Notes: generated by a model from the letters alone, not told the origin. Positions 17,897 through 29,926 are shown, counted from the first letter of the stretch. The stretch: 64,000 bases of DNA from Crenothrix sp. D3 (GCA_002134785.1 MBQZ01000008.1:1-64000); one strand, 5' to 3'. Program-made: numbers and translations.

Positions 17897-18641
17897 AAAA
17901 CGTAATCGAATTGTACTTTGTTTATTGCTCGTTGCATTAGTTGCCTGTTCCACAGCACTTGAACGAGAGAGTGCAGATGCAGTTGACGTTCATTTACAGC
18001 TGGGTGTACGTTATTTAAGTCTTAACAACTTACCAATGGCTAAAGAGAATTTAGAACTCGCATTACAAAGTGATTCTGAGAGTATTCCTGCCCATATCGC
18101 ACTGGCTTTTTTGTATGAAAAACTAAATAAGTATGATGATGCAAGAGTTCAGTATGAGCAGGCATTAAAATTAGACCCTGAAAATTTGAGCCTACAAAAT
18201 AATTTTGGTCGTTTTCTGTGTGATCGACGTGAATTTGACAAAGGCATGGATTTATTGACTAAAGCCAGTACCAATATGTTAAACGAGAGTCCGTGGATGC
18301 CGTTCACTAATGCTGGACGCTGTCAAATGGCAATAGGTGACAAGGGAAAAGCGGGGGCTTATTTTGAAAAAGCCTTGGAATTCAATCCAAACTACGCGCC
18401 TGTGTTGCAGGAAATGCAAAAAATGAGTTATCAAAATGGTGACTTTAAAGCGGCAAGAGAATACTTAGCACGCTACTTAACAGTTGCAGAGCATACGCCT
18501 GAATCACTATGGTTAGCGATACAAACAGAAAATGCACTGGGTAACCAAACGTTAGCCAAGGACTACACCAATCTATTGTTAGAAAAGTTTCCCTATGCAA
18601 ATGAAACAAAACAAATTAAATCCACACTACCGCCACAATGA
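17871..18641 (+). CDS. pilF: type IV pilus biogenesis/stability lipoprotein PilF (PilW)
   Basis: A pilotin that helps the PilQ secretin reach the outer membrane. After a basic start, the hydrophobic segment ends in the lipobox VACS ([10 protein letters not shown]). About five TPR motifs follow ([42 protein letters not shown], and so on). Length and position after rlmN match PilF. In many relatives rodZ and ispG come next, but here hisS follows directly. Confidence 0.88.
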   Translation: MQVQNVWSKKRNRIVLCLLLVALVACSTALERESADAVDVHLQLGVRYLSLNNLPMAKENLELALQSDSESIPAHIALAFLYEKLNKYDDARVQYEQALKLDPENLSLQNNFGRFLCDRREFDKGMDLLTKASTNMLNESPWMPFTNAGRCQMAIGDKGKAGAYFEKALEFNPNYAPVLQEMQKMSYQNGDFKAAREYLARYLTVAEHTPESLWLAIQTENALGNQTLAKDYTNLLLEKFPYANETKQIKSTLPPQ

Positions 18642-18655
18642 GGCTGTAATACATT

Positions 18656-19933
18656 ATGGCAAATAATATACAAGCAGTTCGCGGGATGCACGATGTGCTA
18701 CCCGATCAAACCCCACTTTGGCAATACGCCGAAAAAATCCTCCGTGAGGTCTTGAGTAGCTACGGTTATTCAGAAATCCGTTTGCCTATCGTCGAAAAAA
18801 CCGAACTATTCAAACGCTCTATCGGTGAAGTGACCGACATCGTCGAAAAAGAAATGTACACCTTTGATGATAGAAATGGTGATTCTTTAACGCTACGTCC
18901 CGAAGGCACGGCGGGTTGTTTACGCGCCTGTTTAGAACATGGCTTACTGCATAATCAAGTGCATCGTTTATGGTATTACGGTCAAATGTATCGTCATGAA
19001 CGCCCACAAAAAGGACGTTATCGCCAGTTTATTCAGTTAGGCGTAGAAACTTATGGAATGTCAGGGTCTGATATAGATGCTGAACTCATTTTACTCATGG
19101 ATAGGCTGTGGAAACGCTTAGGCATTCGTGACAAAGTTCATTTACAGTTGAATTCTTTGGGAACTATCGCTGAACGCTTGGTTTACCGTGAAAATTTGGT
19201 TAGTTATTTTCAACAGCACTTAGAGCAGTTGGATGAAGACAGTTTACGGCGGCTTGGTACTAATCCATTACGCATACTGGATACTAAAAATCCAGCCATG
19301 AAAGACGTGGTGGCTAATGCCCCTGAGTTAATGGCTTACTTAGGCGAAGAAAGCCTGCAACATTTTAAAGCCATCACAACAATATTGGACACGATTGGCA
19401 TTAGCTACACGATTAACACTCGCTTAGTACGCGGTTTAGATTATTACAGCAAAACTGTGTTTGAATGGGTCACGACTGAGCTAGGCTCACAAGGCACAGT
19501 GTGTGCGGGTGGACGCTATGACGGTTTAATCGAACAACTCGGCGGAAAACCCAACCACGCGGTTGGTTTTGCAATGGGCATGGAACGTTTATTGGCATTG
19601 ATGGAAACCTTGGATTTACCCATAGCACCTGCTGTTGATGCGTACCTAATCTGTGTCGGTGAGCAAGCTGAACAACAAGGACTTTACTTCGCAGAAACCC
19701 TTAGAAATCAAGTTGCTGGCTTAAAATTACAAATTGACTGTGTCGGTGGTAGTTTTAAAAGTCAGTTCAAAAAAGCCGATAAAAGCGGTGCGACTTACGC
19801 GCTGATTTTAGGTGATGATGAAGTGAGCCGTGGTGAAGTCAGCATCAAATCATTACGCGACAACACAGAACAACAAACGGTGACACAACAAGCCGCAATT
19901 CAATTTTTGCAAGCACACACGCCAGTTAATTAA
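18656..19933 (+). CDS. hisS: histidyl-tRNA synthetase
   Basis: A class II aminoacyl-tRNA synthetase of 425 residues. The start [14 protein letters not shown], motif 2 ([20 protein letters not shown]), the histidine-binding [15 protein letters not shown] and [14 protein letters not shown] are all present, and the C-terminal anticodon-binding domain is complete. It sits between pilF and yfgM. Confidence 0.97.
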   Translation: MANNIQAVRGMHDVLPDQTPLWQYAEKILREVLSSYGYSEIRLPIVEKTELFKRSIGEVTDIVEKEMYTFDDRNGDSLTLRPEGTAGCLRACLEHGLLHNQVHRLWYYGQMYRHERPQKGRYRQFIQLGVETYGMSGSDIDAELILLMDRLWKRLGIRDKVHLQLNSLGTIAERLVYRENLVSYFQQHLEQLDEDSLRRLGTNPLRILDTKNPAMKDVVANAPELMAYLGEESLQHFKAITTILDTIGISYTINTRLVRGLDYYSKTVFEWVTTELGSQGTVCAGGRYDGLIEQLGGKPNHAVGFAMGMERLLALMETLDLPIAPAVDAYLICVGEQAEQQGLYFAETLRNQVAGLKLQIDCVGGSFKSQFKKADKSGATYALILGDDEVSRGEVSIKSLRDNTEQQTVTQQAAIQFLQAHTPVN

Positions 19934-19955
19934 TAAAATCAACAAGAGAACAGCA

Positions 19956-20606
19956 GTGGAAATTTTAGATACAACAGAAGAAGAACGTCTTGAATCGGCA
20001 CAACGATGGTGGAAAGAAAATGGGCAATCGACAATCATTGGCGTAGTGCTGGGTATTGTTATTATTCTAGGTTGGCAGTATTGGCAAGAATATAAACACA
20101 CGCAAGCAGAACAGGCATCAACTTTATACGCTCAATTATTGAAAGCCGTTGAAACCAATGCTAACGATAATGTGCAGAAATTGGCAGATCAAATTCAAAA
20201 CGAATTCCCCAAAACAGATTATGCACTGTTTAGTGGCTTGCTTCAGGCGCAGTTAAAAGCGCAACAAAATGATGTTGAGTCTGCAAAACAAATTTTGGTC
20301 AAAATTGGCACAAGTTCAAACAAAGAATTGAGTAATATCGCCAAAATTAGATTAGTTCGTTTAATGCTGGCGAACAAAGAATACGAGCAAGGCTTGCAAC
20401 TCATTAACCAAGTTGACCCTGCGAGTTCAGCCAGTTTTTCCAGTAATTATGATGAATTGGTGGGCGATTTATACGTTGCTTTAAATCGTTTAGATCAGGC
20501 GCGTACGTCTTATCAAACCGCTTTGCGTAATGGCTCTAAATCACCTTTATTACAATTAAAAATTGATGACCTGACCGCACCTGAGCGGGTAGAAGCGAAA
20601 AAATAA
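19956..20606 (+). CDS. yfgM: YfgM-like ancillary SecYEG translocon protein
   Basis: A bitopic inner-membrane protein with a short cytosolic start (EERLESAQRWWKENGQS), one membrane segment (TIIGVVLGIVIILGWQYW) and a periplasmic TPR domain; in E. coli it links the translocon to periplasmic chaperones. I accept GTG at 19956, preceded by AAGAGA. The stop overlaps the bamB start (TAATG). Confidence 0.9.
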   Translation: MEILDTTEEERLESAQRWWKENGQSTIIGVVLGIVIILGWQYWQEYKHTQAEQASTLYAQLLKAVETNANDNVQKLADQIQNEFPKTDYALFSGLLQAQLKAQQNDVESAKQILVKIGTSSNKELSNIAKIRLVRLMLANKEYEQGLQLINQVDPASSASFSSNYDELVGDLYVALNRLDQARTSYQTALRNGSKSPLLQLKIDDLTAPERVEAKK

Positions 20607-21793
20607 TGCGCAAAATCATCTTATTACTACTGTGTTCAGGGTTATTCGGCTGTTCCGCAGTCGATACCGCCAAGGAATCTATGTCGGGGCTTTACGATTA
20701 TTTCAGTGGTGGTGAAGATAATGCCGCACCACCTACACCCTTAGTTGAGTATAAGCCTGAACTCGATGTGCAAGTATTTTGGAAAGAAAGTGTTGGTGTT
20801 GGTGCTGAAAAACAATCTCTGAAATTAATCCCCGCTATCGGATCAGGAAAAGTCATTGCTGCCGATAGAGAGGGTACTGTACAAGCAAGAGACTTAAAAA
20901 CAGGCGCGTTGCTTTGGGAAGTGGAAACTGAACTGCCCTTTTCTGGCGGCCCTAGCTTAGCAGCAGGTCGCGTTATTCTTGGTACTAGTAAAGCCGAAGT
21001 GGTTGCTCTTAACAGTGAAAATGGCGAATTGCAGTGGAAATCCAAAGTATCCAGCGAGGTACTTGCTGTACCTGTGATTGCTAAAGGCATCGTCATAGTC
21101 CGCACCACCGCAGGTGAAGTGGTTGCATTGGATGAGAAAACAGGCGGACGTTTATGGAGTTATGAACACAGCGTACCTGCATTAAGTATACGCGGCACAG
21201 GCGCACCGCTAGTGATTGACGATAATGTCATTATTGGTTATGACAATGGTAAATTAGTCGCATTGAGCCTAAAAAACGGTAAATATGTCTGGGAAGCCAC
21301 GATTGCTATGCCGAAGGGGCGTTCTGAAATTGAACGTTTAGTCGATTTAGATGTTGATCCCATCGAAACAGGCGGCATTATTTATATCGCCAGTTATAAC
21401 GGTGGAGTCAGTGCTATTTCTGCATCTGATGGTGAAGTGTTATGGCGTAACGAAAAAGTGTCTTCGCATACTGGATTAAGTTACAACTCGCGTCATTTAT
21501 ATTTATCCGATTCAGCAGGTCAAGTTTTACAAATAGAACAAAGCCGTGGTGCGGGTTTATGGAAACAAACAGAACTTAGTCATCGCAAATTAACTGCCCC
21601 CGCACTTTACCAAGATTATGTGGTGGTCGGTGATTATGATGGTTACGTCCACTGGCTCAGTACCCGTGATGGCAGATTACTGGGTCGTATTCAAATTACC
21701 GATAGTGCCATCGATGCGAAACCCATTATTGTTGATGGGGTTGTTTATGTTTACGCAAAAGACGGCACACTCGCCGCTTTAACCGCTCATTAA
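20606..21793 (+). CDS. bamB: outer-membrane assembly lipoprotein BamB
   Basis: A subunit of the BAM complex that inserts outer-membrane barrels. The signal peptide ends in the lipobox FGCS (Cys16). The mature protein has repeated PQQ-like blades ([57 protein letters not shown] and so on), giving the eight-bladed propeller. The length is 395. It lies in the conserved yfgM-bamB-der order. Confidence 0.94.
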   Translation: MRKIILLLLCSGLFGCSAVDTAKESMSGLYDYFSGGEDNAAPPTPLVEYKPELDVQVFWKESVGVGAEKQSLKLIPAIGSGKVIAADREGTVQARDLKTGALLWEVETELPFSGGPSLAAGRVILGTSKAEVVALNSENGELQWKSKVSSEVLAVPVIAKGIVIVRTTAGEVVALDEKTGGRLWSYEHSVPALSIRGTGAPLVIDDNVIIGYDNGKLVALSLKNGKYVWEATIAMPKGRSEIERLVDLDVDPIETGGIIYIASYNGGVSAISASDGEVLWRNEKVSSHTGLSYNSRHLYLSDSAGQVLQIEQSRGAGLWKQTELSHRKLTAPALYQDYVVVGDYDGYVHWLSTRDGRLLGRIQITDSAIDAKPIIVDGVVYVYAKDGTLAALTAH

Positions 21794-21797
21794 AAAT

Positions 21798-23201
21798 ATG
21801 TTACCTGTTATAGCCCTAGTCGGGCGGCCTAACGTAGGCAAATCTACTTTATTTAACTACCTAACCAAAAGTCGCGAAGCTCTGGTTGCTGATTTTGCAG
21901 GCTTAACCCGCGACCGTCAATATGGACGCATTAAACACGGCAATCGTTCCTGCTTAGTCGTTGACACAGGCGGTATCGCCGATAATGCACAAGGCATTGA
22001 TAGCATCTCTCGAAAACAAGTACAAATCGCTTTGGAAGAAGCTGATTTGGTGTTTTTTATGGTGGATGCGCGTGAAGGTTTGAGTGCCTCCGATAGAGTC
22101 ATTGCTGATTCGTTAAGAAAACTCAACAAACCCATTGTTCTGGTCACTAATAAAGTGGATGGCATTGATAGCACTATCGCCGCTGCTGATTTTTACGCCT
22201 TAGCATTGGGCGAACCCGTGCGCATTGCCGCTTCACATGGCAGAGGCATATCTGAACTACTAGAATACGCCTACGAGTTATTACCGCCTGAAAGTAAAGA
22301 AGAAGCGGAAGAAGACGCGAAAAAAGGCATTGCCATTGCCGTCGTTGGTCGTCCGAATGTCGGTAAATCCACGCTGGTGAATCGCTTATTAGGTGAAGAA
22401 CGCGTCATTGTATTTGATGAACCTGGAACAACCCGTGACAGTATTTACATTCCGTTTGAGCGCAACGGCAAACAATTTACCTTGATTGACACCGCTGGAA
22501 TGCGCCGTCGTGCCAAAATCGGCGAAATGATTGAAAAGTTCAGCGTTATTAAATCACTGCAAGCCATTGAAAAAGCCAATGTCGTTATTTATCTGATTGA
22601 TGCAACCGAAGGTATTACCGACCAAGACGCGCATTTATTAGGCTTAGTGTTAGAAGCAGGCAGACCGCTAATTATCGGACTGAATAAATGGGATGGTTTA
22701 AGTCAAACGCAAAAAGGCACGATAGAACGGCATCTGGAATATAAACTCGCGTTTTTAGATTTTGCTGAAAAACACCCGATCTCTGCACTGCATGGCAGTG
22801 GCGTAGGCAAACTGTTTGATATGGTGCATCATCTGTATGCGTCCACCATGATTGATATGTCCACGCCTGTATTAACGCGCATTCTAAAAGAAGCGACTAC
22901 GGCGCATCAACCACCTGTAGTGAACACGCGGCGTATTAAACTGAAATATGCTCACCAAGGTGGACGTAATCCCCCAATTATTATTATTCATGGTGTCCAA
23001 ACCGACGTATTGCCACTGTCTTACAAGCGGTATTTAGTCAATTATTACCGTGATAAATTAGGGCTGGCAGGTACGCCGATACGCATAGAATTTAAATCAC
23101 CCGTCAATCCGTTTGAAGGGCAGAAAGCCAAGCCGACTGAATGGGCAGTGGAAAGAAGAAAACGTTTACAGGCGCGTAGTAAAACTAAACCTCAAAAATA
23201 A
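21798..23201 (+). CDS. der: GTPase Der (EngA), ribosome assembly
   Basis: Two tandem GTPase domains, with P-loops [12 protein letters not shown] (near residue 8) and [12 protein letters not shown] (near 185). DTGG and DTAG G3 motifs and NKVD and NKWD G4 motifs are followed by a KH-like C-terminal domain with a basic tail. It acts in 50S subunit maturation. At 467 residues it is complete. Confidence 0.97.
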   Translation: MLPVIALVGRPNVGKSTLFNYLTKSREALVADFAGLTRDRQYGRIKHGNRSCLVVDTGGIADNAQGIDSISRKQVQIALEEADLVFFMVDAREGLSASDRVIADSLRKLNKPIVLVTNKVDGIDSTIAAADFYALALGEPVRIAASHGRGISELLEYAYELLPPESKEEAEEDAKKGIAIAVVGRPNVGKSTLVNRLLGEERVIVFDEPGTTRDSIYIPFERNGKQFTLIDTAGMRRRAKIGEMIEKFSVIKSLQAIEKANVVIYLIDATEGITDQDAHLLGLVLEAGRPLIIGLNKWDGLSQTQKGTIERHLEYKLAFLDFAEKHPISALHGSGVGKLFDMVHHLYASTMIDMSTPVLTRILKEATTAHQPPVVNTRRIKLKYAHQGGRNPPIIIIHGVQTDVLPLSYKRYLVNYYRDKLGLAGTPIRIEFKSPVNPFEGQKAKPTEWAVERRKRLQARSKTKPQK

Positions 23202-23307
23202 GTTTTATAAAATTGCTACCAGCCTACCGCTCATCAGGTTATTAAAAAGTTACATTGACCCCGCACCGAGTGGGAATGAAAAATAATCATCTTATGGAAT
23301 GCTACTC

Positions 23308-23811
23308 ATGACTACCATCACTTTCCAAGGCAAACCCCTGCAAACCTCTGGCACGCTGCCTTTAGTTGGCACGAAAGCCCCTGATTTCACGCTCGTTGAT
23401 GGCAAATTAAAGGATGTTAAGCTAGGTACTTACAGCGGTAAACGCAAAATTCTCAATATCGTTCCTAGCCTTGATACGCCAACCTGCGCAGCTTCAACAC
23501 TTAAATTTAATGAAAAAGCCGCACATATACCTAACACGGTTGTGTTAGTTATTTCTGCCGATTTACCGTTTGCTCAGTGCCGTTTTTGCAGTAATGAAAA
23601 CCTACATCACGTCATTCCGTTATCCACATTCCGTTCCAGTTTTGCCGATGATTACGGTGTGAAACTGGTTGATTCAATACTGGCAGGCTTAACCGCCCGC
23701 GCAGTGGTCGTACTTGATGAAAGAGATTATGTTATTTACACTGAATTGGTCAGTGAATTATCTGATGAACCAGACTACAAAAGCGCGTTGGCGGCATTGA
23801 CAGATTTATAG
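23308..23811 (+). CDS. tpx: thiol peroxidase (Tpx)
   Basis: A periplasmic or cytosolic peroxiredoxin that removes lipid peroxides with thioredoxin. The peroxidatic cysteine lies in PSLDTPTCAAS, and the resolving cysteine in DLPFAQCRFC; the first cysteine of the latter is where many homologues have serine. I choose the ATG at 23308 (MTTITFQGKPL), the family start, rather than the upstream ATG. The 106-bp gap before it contains a decayed copy of the TTCCCAC-type repeat. Confidence 0.94.
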   Translation: MTTITFQGKPLQTSGTLPLVGTKAPDFTLVDGKLKDVKLGTYSGKRKILNIVPSLDTPTCAASTLKFNEKAAHIPNTVVLVISADLPFAQCRFCSNENLHHVIPLSTFRSSFADDYGVKLVDSILAGLTARAVVVLDERDYVIYTELVSELSDEPDYKSALAALTDL

Positions 23812-23821
23812 TAGGTTCGTT

Positions 23822-23849
23822 GTAGAGACGCGATAAATCGCGTCTCTAC
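23822..23849. repeat. palindromic repeat, intergenic copy of the kdsB element
   Basis: The arms GTAGAGACGCGAT and ATCGCGTCTCTAC are separated by AA. The element lies 10 bases after the tpx stop and is the same as 16042-16071 inside kdsB apart from the centre. As RNA it would fold into a strong hairpin. Confidence 0.9.
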
Positions 23850-23873
23850 TGCCAAATAAACAAGGAATCAACA

Positions 23874-24497
23874 ATGCACGCTATTTTGATTCATGGTATG
23901 GGACGCACTCCCGCCTCCATGCTCATTTTGGCACTGCGATTGCGTAAAGCAGGTATTCATTCCCATTTTTTCGCCTATTCAGCCGCCTTTGAACGCTGGG
24001 AATCTTGCGTTAATCGACTGGAAAAATGTATACATCAGCATACCCGTGATGAAGACTTTATCATCATCGGACATTCACTCGGCACGGTATTAACACGCGA
24101 CGTATTACCCAGACTGACACACAAACCCATTGCGTGTTTTTTCCTCGCTCCACCCACCAAAGCCTGCTTAGCCGCCCAAAAACTCGCACCCTTACGCCTG
24201 TACAAACTGCTCACGGGTGAAATGGGGCAACTGCTTGCCTGCCCGCATTTCATGGATTCACTTCCTACGCCCAATGTGCCGACAAAAATATATTCAGGCA
24301 TTAATGGGCTACGCGGTCGCTATTCACCCTTTGGCGAGCAACTCAATGATGGTGTATTAGCCGTTGATGAAACGCTATTACCCTGCGTTCCTTACGAAAC
24401 CATTGCCGCTGTACACACCTTTATTATGAATAAAAAAGCAGTGGCCGAGGATATTATTAAATTGATTAATACCGCACGACAACCCGCAAAAGTCTGA
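23874..24497 (+). CDS. alpha/beta hydrolase (PGAP1/lipase-like)
   Basis: A small (207-residue) alpha/beta-hydrolase. The oxyanion strand LIHGMGRTPASM opens the protein, and the nucleophile elbow GHSLG (serine) follows in FIIIGHSLGTVLT. A late histidine (AAVHTF) can complete the triad. There is no signal peptide. The substrate is unknown. It lies between tpx and acnB and is probably separately transcribed. Confidence 0.75.
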   Translation: MHAILIHGMGRTPASMLILALRLRKAGIHSHFFAYSAAFERWESCVNRLEKCIHQHTRDEDFIIIGHSLGTVLTRDVLPRLTHKPIACFFLAPPTKACLAAQKLAPLRLYKLLTGEMGQLLACPHFMDSLPTPNVPTKIYSGINGLRGRYSPFGEQLNDGVLAVDETLLPCVPYETIAAVHTFIMNKKAVAEDIIKLINTARQPAKV

Positions 24498-24542
24498 TAT
24501 TATCCAATCTTCCCCTTTTTAAACGATCATCAAGGATTTAAT

Positions 24543-27086
24543 ATGCTAGAAACCTACCGCAAACACGTTGCTGAACGCGCCGCTGAGGGCGTAGTGCCGA
24601 AACCCTTGAATGCTGAACAAACAGCAGCATTGATTGAACTCATTAAACAACCCCCTGCGGGTGAAGAAGCCTTCATTGTGGATTTGCTGGAAAATCGTAT
24701 TCCAGCGGGTGTCGATGAAGCGGCTTATATTAAAGCGGGCTTTTTAGCGGCGATTGCCAAAAGCGAAACAACTTCACCGATTTTAACAGCCGAACGTGCC
24801 ACCGAATTGTTAGGCACAATGCTGGGCGGTTATAACATCGCGCCACTGATTGACTTACTGGATAACCCTGAGCTTGCACCGATTGCGGTTAAAGCCTTAT
24901 CGCATACTTTGTTAGTCTTTGATGCCTTTCATGATGTGCAGGAGAAAGCCGAAGCAGGTAATGCGTATGCTAAGGAAGTGCTGCAATCGTGGGCAGATGC
25001 CGATTGGTTTACCAGTAAGCCTGTCATGCCTGAAAAATTAACCGTGACGGTGTTTAAAGTCACAGGTGAAACCAATACTGATGATTTATCACCTGCACCC
25101 GATGCGTGGTCGCGCCCTGATATTCCGCTGCACGCAAAAGCGATGTTGAAAATGCCGCGTGAGGGTATTACTAACGCTGAATTACAAATTGAAGTATTGA
25201 AAGAAAAAGGTTTTCCTGTCGCATACATCGGTGATGTGGTTGGTACAGGCTCATCACGCAAATCAGCAACGAATTCGGTGTTGTGGTTTACGGGGCGTGA
25301 TATTCCGTTTATTCCGAATAAACGTGAAGGTGGCGTGTGTATCGGTGGCAAAATCGCACCAATTTTCTTTAACACCATGGAAGATTCAGGCGCGTTGCCG
25401 TTTGAATGTGATGTCAGTGGTATGGCGATGGGTGATGTCATCGACATTTATCCGTATCTAGGCGTAGTTAAATACCATGATGTTGATGAGGTGCTGTGTC
25501 GTTTTGAATTAAAAACCGATGTATTGCTTGATGAAGTGCAGGCAGGTGGACGGATTCCGTTGATTATTGGACGCGGTTTGACGGATAGAGCGCGTAAAGC
25601 CTTAGGTCTGAGTGCGTCTGACATATTTGTGCGTCCAGATGATAAAGCAGACAGCGGCAAAGGTTACACGTTGGCACAAAAAATGGTCGGTAAAGCCTGT
25701 GGTGTTGCGGGTGTGCGTCCGAATACTTATTGCGAACCGCGCATGACCACCGTGGGTTCACAAGATACTACAGGGCCGATGACCCGTGATGAATTGAAAG
25801 ATTTGGCGTGTTTGGGCTTTTCGGCGGATTTAGTCATGCAGTCGTTTTGCCATACGGCGGCGTATCCTAAACCGATTGATGTCACCATGCACCACACGCT
25901 GCCCGATTTTATTATGAATCGCGGCGGTGTGGCGTTGCGTCCTGCCGATGGCATTATTCATTCGTGGCTGAATCGGATGCTGTTGCCTGATACGGTCGGT
26001 ACAGGCGGCGATTCACATACCCGTTTTCCAATCGGTATTTCCTTTCCTGCGGGGTCTGGCTTGGTGGCATTCGCGGCGGCAACAGGTGTAATGCCGTTGG
26101 ATATGCCTGAATCGGTGTTAGTGCGTTTTACGGGTGAAATGCAGGCGGGTATTACCCTGCGTGATTTGGTGAATGCGATTCCTTACGTTGCTCTGCAACG
26201 CGGCTTGTTGACGCTGGATAAAAAAGGCAAGAAAAACGTGTTTTCAGGACGCATTTTAGAAATCGAAGGCTTGCCTGATTTAAAAGTGGAACAAGCGTTT
26301 GAATTGTCCGATGCGTCGGCAGAACGTTCAGCGGGTGGTTGTACCGTGCGCTTGAATGAAGCACCAATCCGCGAGTATTTGAATTCTAATATCACGCTGT
26401 TGCGCTGGATGATAGCCCAAGGTTATGGCGATGTACGCACGATTGAACGCCGTATTAAAGCTATGCAAGACTGGCTGGACAATCCAGTGTTGCTGACAGC
26501 GGATGCCGATGCCGAATACTTTGAAATCATCGAAATCAATATGAGCGACATTAAAGAACCGTTGCTCGCTTGCCCGAATGATCCTGATGATATTAAACCG
26601 TTGTCAGCGGTGGCAGGAACGAAAATTGATGAAGTATTTTTAGGATCGTGCATGACCAATATCGGGCATTTTCGTGCCGCTGGTAAATTGCTGGAACAGC
26701 AAAAAGGCGAATTGCCCAGTAAATTATGGATTGCCCCACCGACTAAAATGGATGAAAGCCAACTGACGCAAGAAGGCTATTACGATACCTTTAAGAAAGC
26801 AGGGGCGCGGACAGAAATGCCAGGTTGTTCGCTGTGTATGGGGAATCAGGCACGAGTGGCTGCAAATGCCACAGTGGTTTCAACGTCTACGCGCAATTTC
26901 CCCAATCGTTTGGGTGATGGAGCGCAGGTGTATTTATCATCGGCAGAGTTGGCAGCCGTGTGTTCGCTGTTAGGTAAAATCCCTAGTGTTGCAGAATATA
27001 TGAGCTATGCTGGACAGATTAATGCAACGGCTGATGATACTTATCAGTATTTAAATTTTAATCAAATGGCTAGTTATCAAAGCTAA
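24543..27086 (+). CDS. acnB: bifunctional aconitate hydratase 2 / 2-methylisocitrate dehydratase
   Basis: A citric acid cycle enzyme with a [4Fe-4S] cluster. Cluster ligands Cys703 ([11 protein letters not shown]), Cys762 and Cys765 ([13 protein letters not shown]) are present, offset by seven from the E. coli numbering. The HEAT-like N-terminal domain ([20 protein letters not shown]) marks it as AcnB rather than AcnA. The 847-residue length is slightly short but complete. It ends just before a palindromic repeat. Confidence 0.97.
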   Translation: MLETYRKHVAERAAEGVVPKPLNAEQTAALIELIKQPPAGEEAFIVDLLENRIPAGVDEAAYIKAGFLAAIAKSETTSPILTAERATELLGTMLGGYNIAPLIDLLDNPELAPIAVKALSHTLLVFDAFHDVQEKAEAGNAYAKEVLQSWADADWFTSKPVMPEKLTVTVFKVTGETNTDDLSPAPDAWSRPDIPLHAKAMLKMPREGITNAELQIEVLKEKGFPVAYIGDVVGTGSSRKSATNSVLWFTGRDIPFIPNKREGGVCIGGKIAPIFFNTMEDSGALPFECDVSGMAMGDVIDIYPYLGVVKYHDVDEVLCRFELKTDVLLDEVQAGGRIPLIIGRGLTDRARKALGLSASDIFVRPDDKADSGKGYTLAQKMVGKACGVAGVRPNTYCEPRMTTVGSQDTTGPMTRDELKDLACLGFSADLVMQSFCHTAAYPKPIDVTMHHTLPDFIMNRGGVALRPADGIIHSWLNRMLLPDTVGTGGDSHTRFPIGISFPAGSGLVAFAAATGVMPLDMPESVLVRFTGEMQAGITLRDLVNAIPYVALQRGLLTLDKKGKKNVFSGRILEIEGLPDLKVEQAFELSDASAERSAGGCTVRLNEAPIREYLNSNITLLRWMIAQGYGDVRTIERRIKAMQDWLDNPVLLTADADAEYFEIIEINMSDIKEPLLACPNDPDDIKPLSAVAGTKIDEVFLGSCMTNIGHFRAAGKLLEQQKGELPSKLWIAPPTKMDESQLTQEGYYDTFKKAGARTEMPGCSLCMGNQARVAANATVVSTSTRNFPNRLGDGAQVYLSSAELAAVCSLLGKIPSVAEYMSYAGQINATADDTYQYLNFNQMASYQS

Positions 27087-27094
27087 GTAATAGT

Positions 27095-27120
27095 GGAGTC
27101 CAAAATTTATTTTGGACTCC
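27095..27120. repeat. palindromic repeat after acnB (GGAGTCCAAAA)
   Basis: The arms GGAGTCCAAAA and TTTTGGACTCC are separated by TTTA, 8 bases after the acnB stop. It could serve as a terminator-like hairpin, but the same arms occur in frame inside the second restriction-modification half at 41111-41138. Confidence 0.8.
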
Positions 27121-27143
27121 TGTACTTTTATTAGGTGCGACTT

Positions 27144-27587
27144 ATGACGGTAAAAACCTGTAAAACTCCATTGTCTTATCAAAACCAAACAATGGCATAT
27201 TTTCATGGTCAGATTGGACAACAAAAACGGCTGTTACAGGCTATTCAAAAACTGTTGCCATTCGATTTAGCAGACCATGTTCATTGTTGCTTGGTAAAAG
27301 GTAATAAACTATTGGTTTATACCGATTCGGCAGTGTGGGCATCACAACTACGGTTTTATAATACGGTAATGCTGGCTAGCACTGCGCCATTAGCGGCAAC
27401 TGTGCAGATTAAGGTGATGACAGAACAAGTGGGATTTGTAGCGCATTCTGAACGCAAAGCCCGATTACCTTGCGCAGAAAAAATAGAAATGATACAGAAA
27501 GATAGCTTGAATATTACCGATGAGCCGTTGCAATCCGCGCTACTTAAGTTAAGTGCGACGCTGGAACGGCTATCTAATAAGGCTTAA
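27144..27587 (+). CDS. DciA-like (DUF721) protein
   Basis: A 147-residue protein with the DUF721/DciA pattern: a basic N-terminal helix, then LLPFDLADHVHCCLVKGNKLLVYTDSAVWASQLRFY, where the VWAxQLRF stretch is the family hallmark. DciA loads the replicative helicase in bacteria that lack DnaC. Gammaproteobacterial homologues commonly lie near lpxC, as here, where it converges with lpxC tail to tail with no gap. I start at the ATG at 27144. Confidence 0.75.
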   Translation: MTVKTCKTPLSYQNQTMAYFHGQIGQQKRLLQAIQKLLPFDLADHVHCCLVKGNKLLVYTDSAVWASQLRFYNTVMLASTAPLAATVQIKVMTEQVGFVAHSERKARLPCAEKIEMIQKDSLNITDEPLQSALLKLSATLERLSNKA

Positions 27588-28511
27588 TTACTCAGGGGGT
27601 CTAGGGGTTTGTGCAGAACGCATGAACGAAATAGGCGCTTCTTCATCGTCATCAAACGACACCATTTCCCACGCGTCAGTATTTTCCAATAAAGTGCGTA
27701 GTAATTTATTGTTTAAGCCATGACCTGATTTATAACCAACAAATTCGCCGATTAAGCTATGACCCAGTAAATACAAGTCACCAATCGCATCAAGAATTTT
27801 GTGTTTCACAAATTCATCCGCGCAGCGTAAACCGTCTTCATTCAGAATTTTATTGTCATCAACCACAATCGCATTATCAAGACTACCGCCGAGTGCGAGA
27901 TTATTGTCTCTGAGCATTTGAATATCTTTCATGAAACCAAAGGTTCTAGCGCGGCTGACTTCTTTCACAAAGGTCGTTGACGAAAAATCCATTGTGGCTG
28001 TTTTGACGTGTTCTTCAAACGCGGGGTGTTCAAAATCAATGGTGAAGGTGACTTTAAAGCCTTCAAACGGGTTAAATTCCGCCCATTTATCGCCATCTTC
28101 GACGCGAATACTGCGTTTGATACGAATATATTGTTTAGGGCAGTCTTGTTCTTCCACGCCAGCCGATTGCAATAAAAATACAAATGGACCTGCGCTACCA
28201 TCCATAATTGGCACTTCGGGCGCACTGACATCAATAATCGCATTATCGATACCTAAGCCTGCAAAGGCTGATAATAAATGCTCGATGGTGGAAATTTTGA
28301 CATCACCAGCAACCAGTGTGGTTGACAGCACGGTTTCACCGACATTGCTCGGTGTGGCTTGAATAATCACTGGTTCATCTAAATCCACGCGACGAAAACG
28401 AATACCTGTATTCGGTTCGGAGGGGCGCAAGGTTAAATAGATTTTTTCGCCCGTATGTAGACCTACGCCTGTGGCTCTGATGGTATTTTTTAAAGTGCGT
28501 TGTTTAATCAT
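27588..28511 (-). CDS. lpxC: UDP-3-O-acyl-N-acetylglucosamine deacetylase
   Basis: The zinc-dependent committed step of lipid A synthesis. Start [21 protein letters not shown], zinc ligand region [33 protein letters not shown] and the [21 protein letters not shown] block are all present. I begin at the ATG with its first base at 28511 (minus strand), giving 307 residues; an upstream in-frame ATG adds 27 residues without family support. It diverges from zapE. Confidence 0.94.
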   Translation of the reverse strand: MIKQRTLKNTIRATGVGLHTGEKIYLTLRPSEPNTGIRFRRVDLDEPVIIQATPSNVGETVLSTTLVAGDVKISTIEHLLSAFAGLGIDNAIIDVSAPEVPIMDGSAGPFVFLLQSAGVEEQDCPKQYIRIKRSIRVEDGDKWAEFNPFEGFKVTFTIDFEHPAFEEHVKTATMDFSSTTFVKEVSRARTFGFMKDIQMLRDNNLALGGSLDNAIVVDDNKILNEDGLRCADEFVKHKILDAIGDLYLLGHSLIGEFVGYKSGHGLNNKLLRTLLENTDAWEMVSFDDDEEAPISFMRSAQTPRPPE

Positions 28512-28658
28512 GGAATAATAACGTCGAATGAAGGTGGAGCAAAGGGATGCAATATTATCACAATGACGCTTAAAAATAGAGATTGAATCCATTTTTGTTT
28601 TTTATAAAACACACCATTAGCAATTAGACTAAATCCTTTTATGTTTTCAACTTAAATC

Positions 28659-29813
28659 ATGTTAAAGAAATTTTTCCAATCAACGACAGTCGATGCGATA
28701 GCGCAATTTCCTGATGTTTCAAAATTACTGGAGCAGCGATATTTTCATCGCGTTGAGCAACAGACTATTCATTATGACGAAGCGCAATTCATTGCTATTC
28801 ATCATTTGCAAACCTTATTGAATAACTTACTGCTCACGGTTGCTTATCGCCGCAAACCTTATGCGCATAAACTCCGCCTAGCCGCGCAACAAAAATGCCA
28901 AAGTTTATATATTTTTGGTGATGTTGGGCGCGGCAAATCCATGTTAATGGATTTATTTTATGAAGCCTGTCCCTTACCCCAAAAAAGGCGGGTTTATTTT
29001 CATGCGTTTATGCTCGAAGTCCATGCGTTCATTCACGAAGCGCGACAACGCAATCAGCCGAATGCCATTGAAACATTGGCAAAAAAAATCAAAGAATCTA
29101 CTGTTTTACTGTGTTTTGATGAATTTCATGTCACCGACATCGCCGATACCATGATTTTGCAACGTCTATTTGGTCAACTGTTTGAGCTGGGTGTCATCAT
29201 TGTAATTACCTCTAACCGTCACCCTAAGGACTTATATCAAGGCGGCTTGCAACAAGAGCAGGCAGTCGCGTTGACACAATTATTACAAAACGAAGCGAAT
29301 ATTATTGAATTAGCCGCAAAAGTTGATTATCGACTCAGTTATTCACCCGCATTAACCACCAGCTACTATTTTCCGCTGGATGCTCATGCCAGTGATTTTA
29401 TACAGCAAAGTTATGATGGTTTAACGCACAGTGCTGCTAAGCAATCAGGGGTTTTACAGCTATTAGGCAGACAAATTGTTTTATCGGCGGTACATAAAAA
29501 TATTGCACTATTGTCGTTTAATGAGTTATGCGCACAGCCGCTAGGTGCTGCTGATTATTTAACAATTGCCACGCAATTTACCACCTTGATAGTCACTGAT
29601 ATTCCTAAACTAACCGCCGATAAACGCAATGAAGCGAAACGCTTTGTGACGCTAATCGACGCGCTCTACGAACATAAAGTACAGCTTATCTGCACCGCTG
29701 AAGTACCCGCTCACGCGCTTTATACGGAAGGCGATGGTGCGTTTGAATTCAAGCGCACCGTATCAAGACTGATTGAAATGCAGTCGGATAATTATATAAA
29801 TACGGTGGATTAA
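28659..29813 (+). CDS. zapE: cell division protein ZapE (AFG1-like ATPase)
   Basis: An AFG1-family P-loop ATPase that influences Z-ring stability. Walker A is GDVGRGKSMLMD, followed by PQKRRVYFHAFMLEVH. Walker B is LLCFDEFHVTDIAD and the sensor is ITSNRHPKDLY. The C-terminal domain ends FEFKRTVSRLIEMQ, typical of the family. At 384 residues it is complete. Confidence 0.92.
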   Translation: MLKKFFQSTTVDAIAQFPDVSKLLEQRYFHRVEQQTIHYDEAQFIAIHHLQTLLNNLLLTVAYRRKPYAHKLRLAAQQKCQSLYIFGDVGRGKSMLMDLFYEACPLPQKRRVYFHAFMLEVHAFIHEARQRNQPNAIETLAKKIKESTVLLCFDEFHVTDIADTMILQRLFGQLFELGVIIVITSNRHPKDLYQGGLQQEQAVALTQLLQNEANIIELAAKVDYRLSYSPALTTSYYFPLDAHASDFIQQSYDGLTHSAAKQSGVLQLLGRQIVLSAVHKNIALLSFNELCAQPLGAADYLTIATQFTTLIVTDIPKLTADKRNEAKRFVTLIDALYEHKVQLICTAEVPAHALYTEGDGAFEFKRTVSRLIEMQSDNYINTVD

Positions 29814-29926
29814 TGCGCTTATTGCGGGTAATTAACCTATGAAATCTAAGATATTCAGGTAAAATGCGCGGTTTCGTATCAATGATACTGCACTTTCAGC
29901 AGTCCTTAATTTAGCGGTGTGGCTTA

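Noticed and set aside
28512-28592. 27-residue N-terminal extension of lpxC
   Set aside because: LpxC proteins start at MIKQRTLKN; the extension lacks support.
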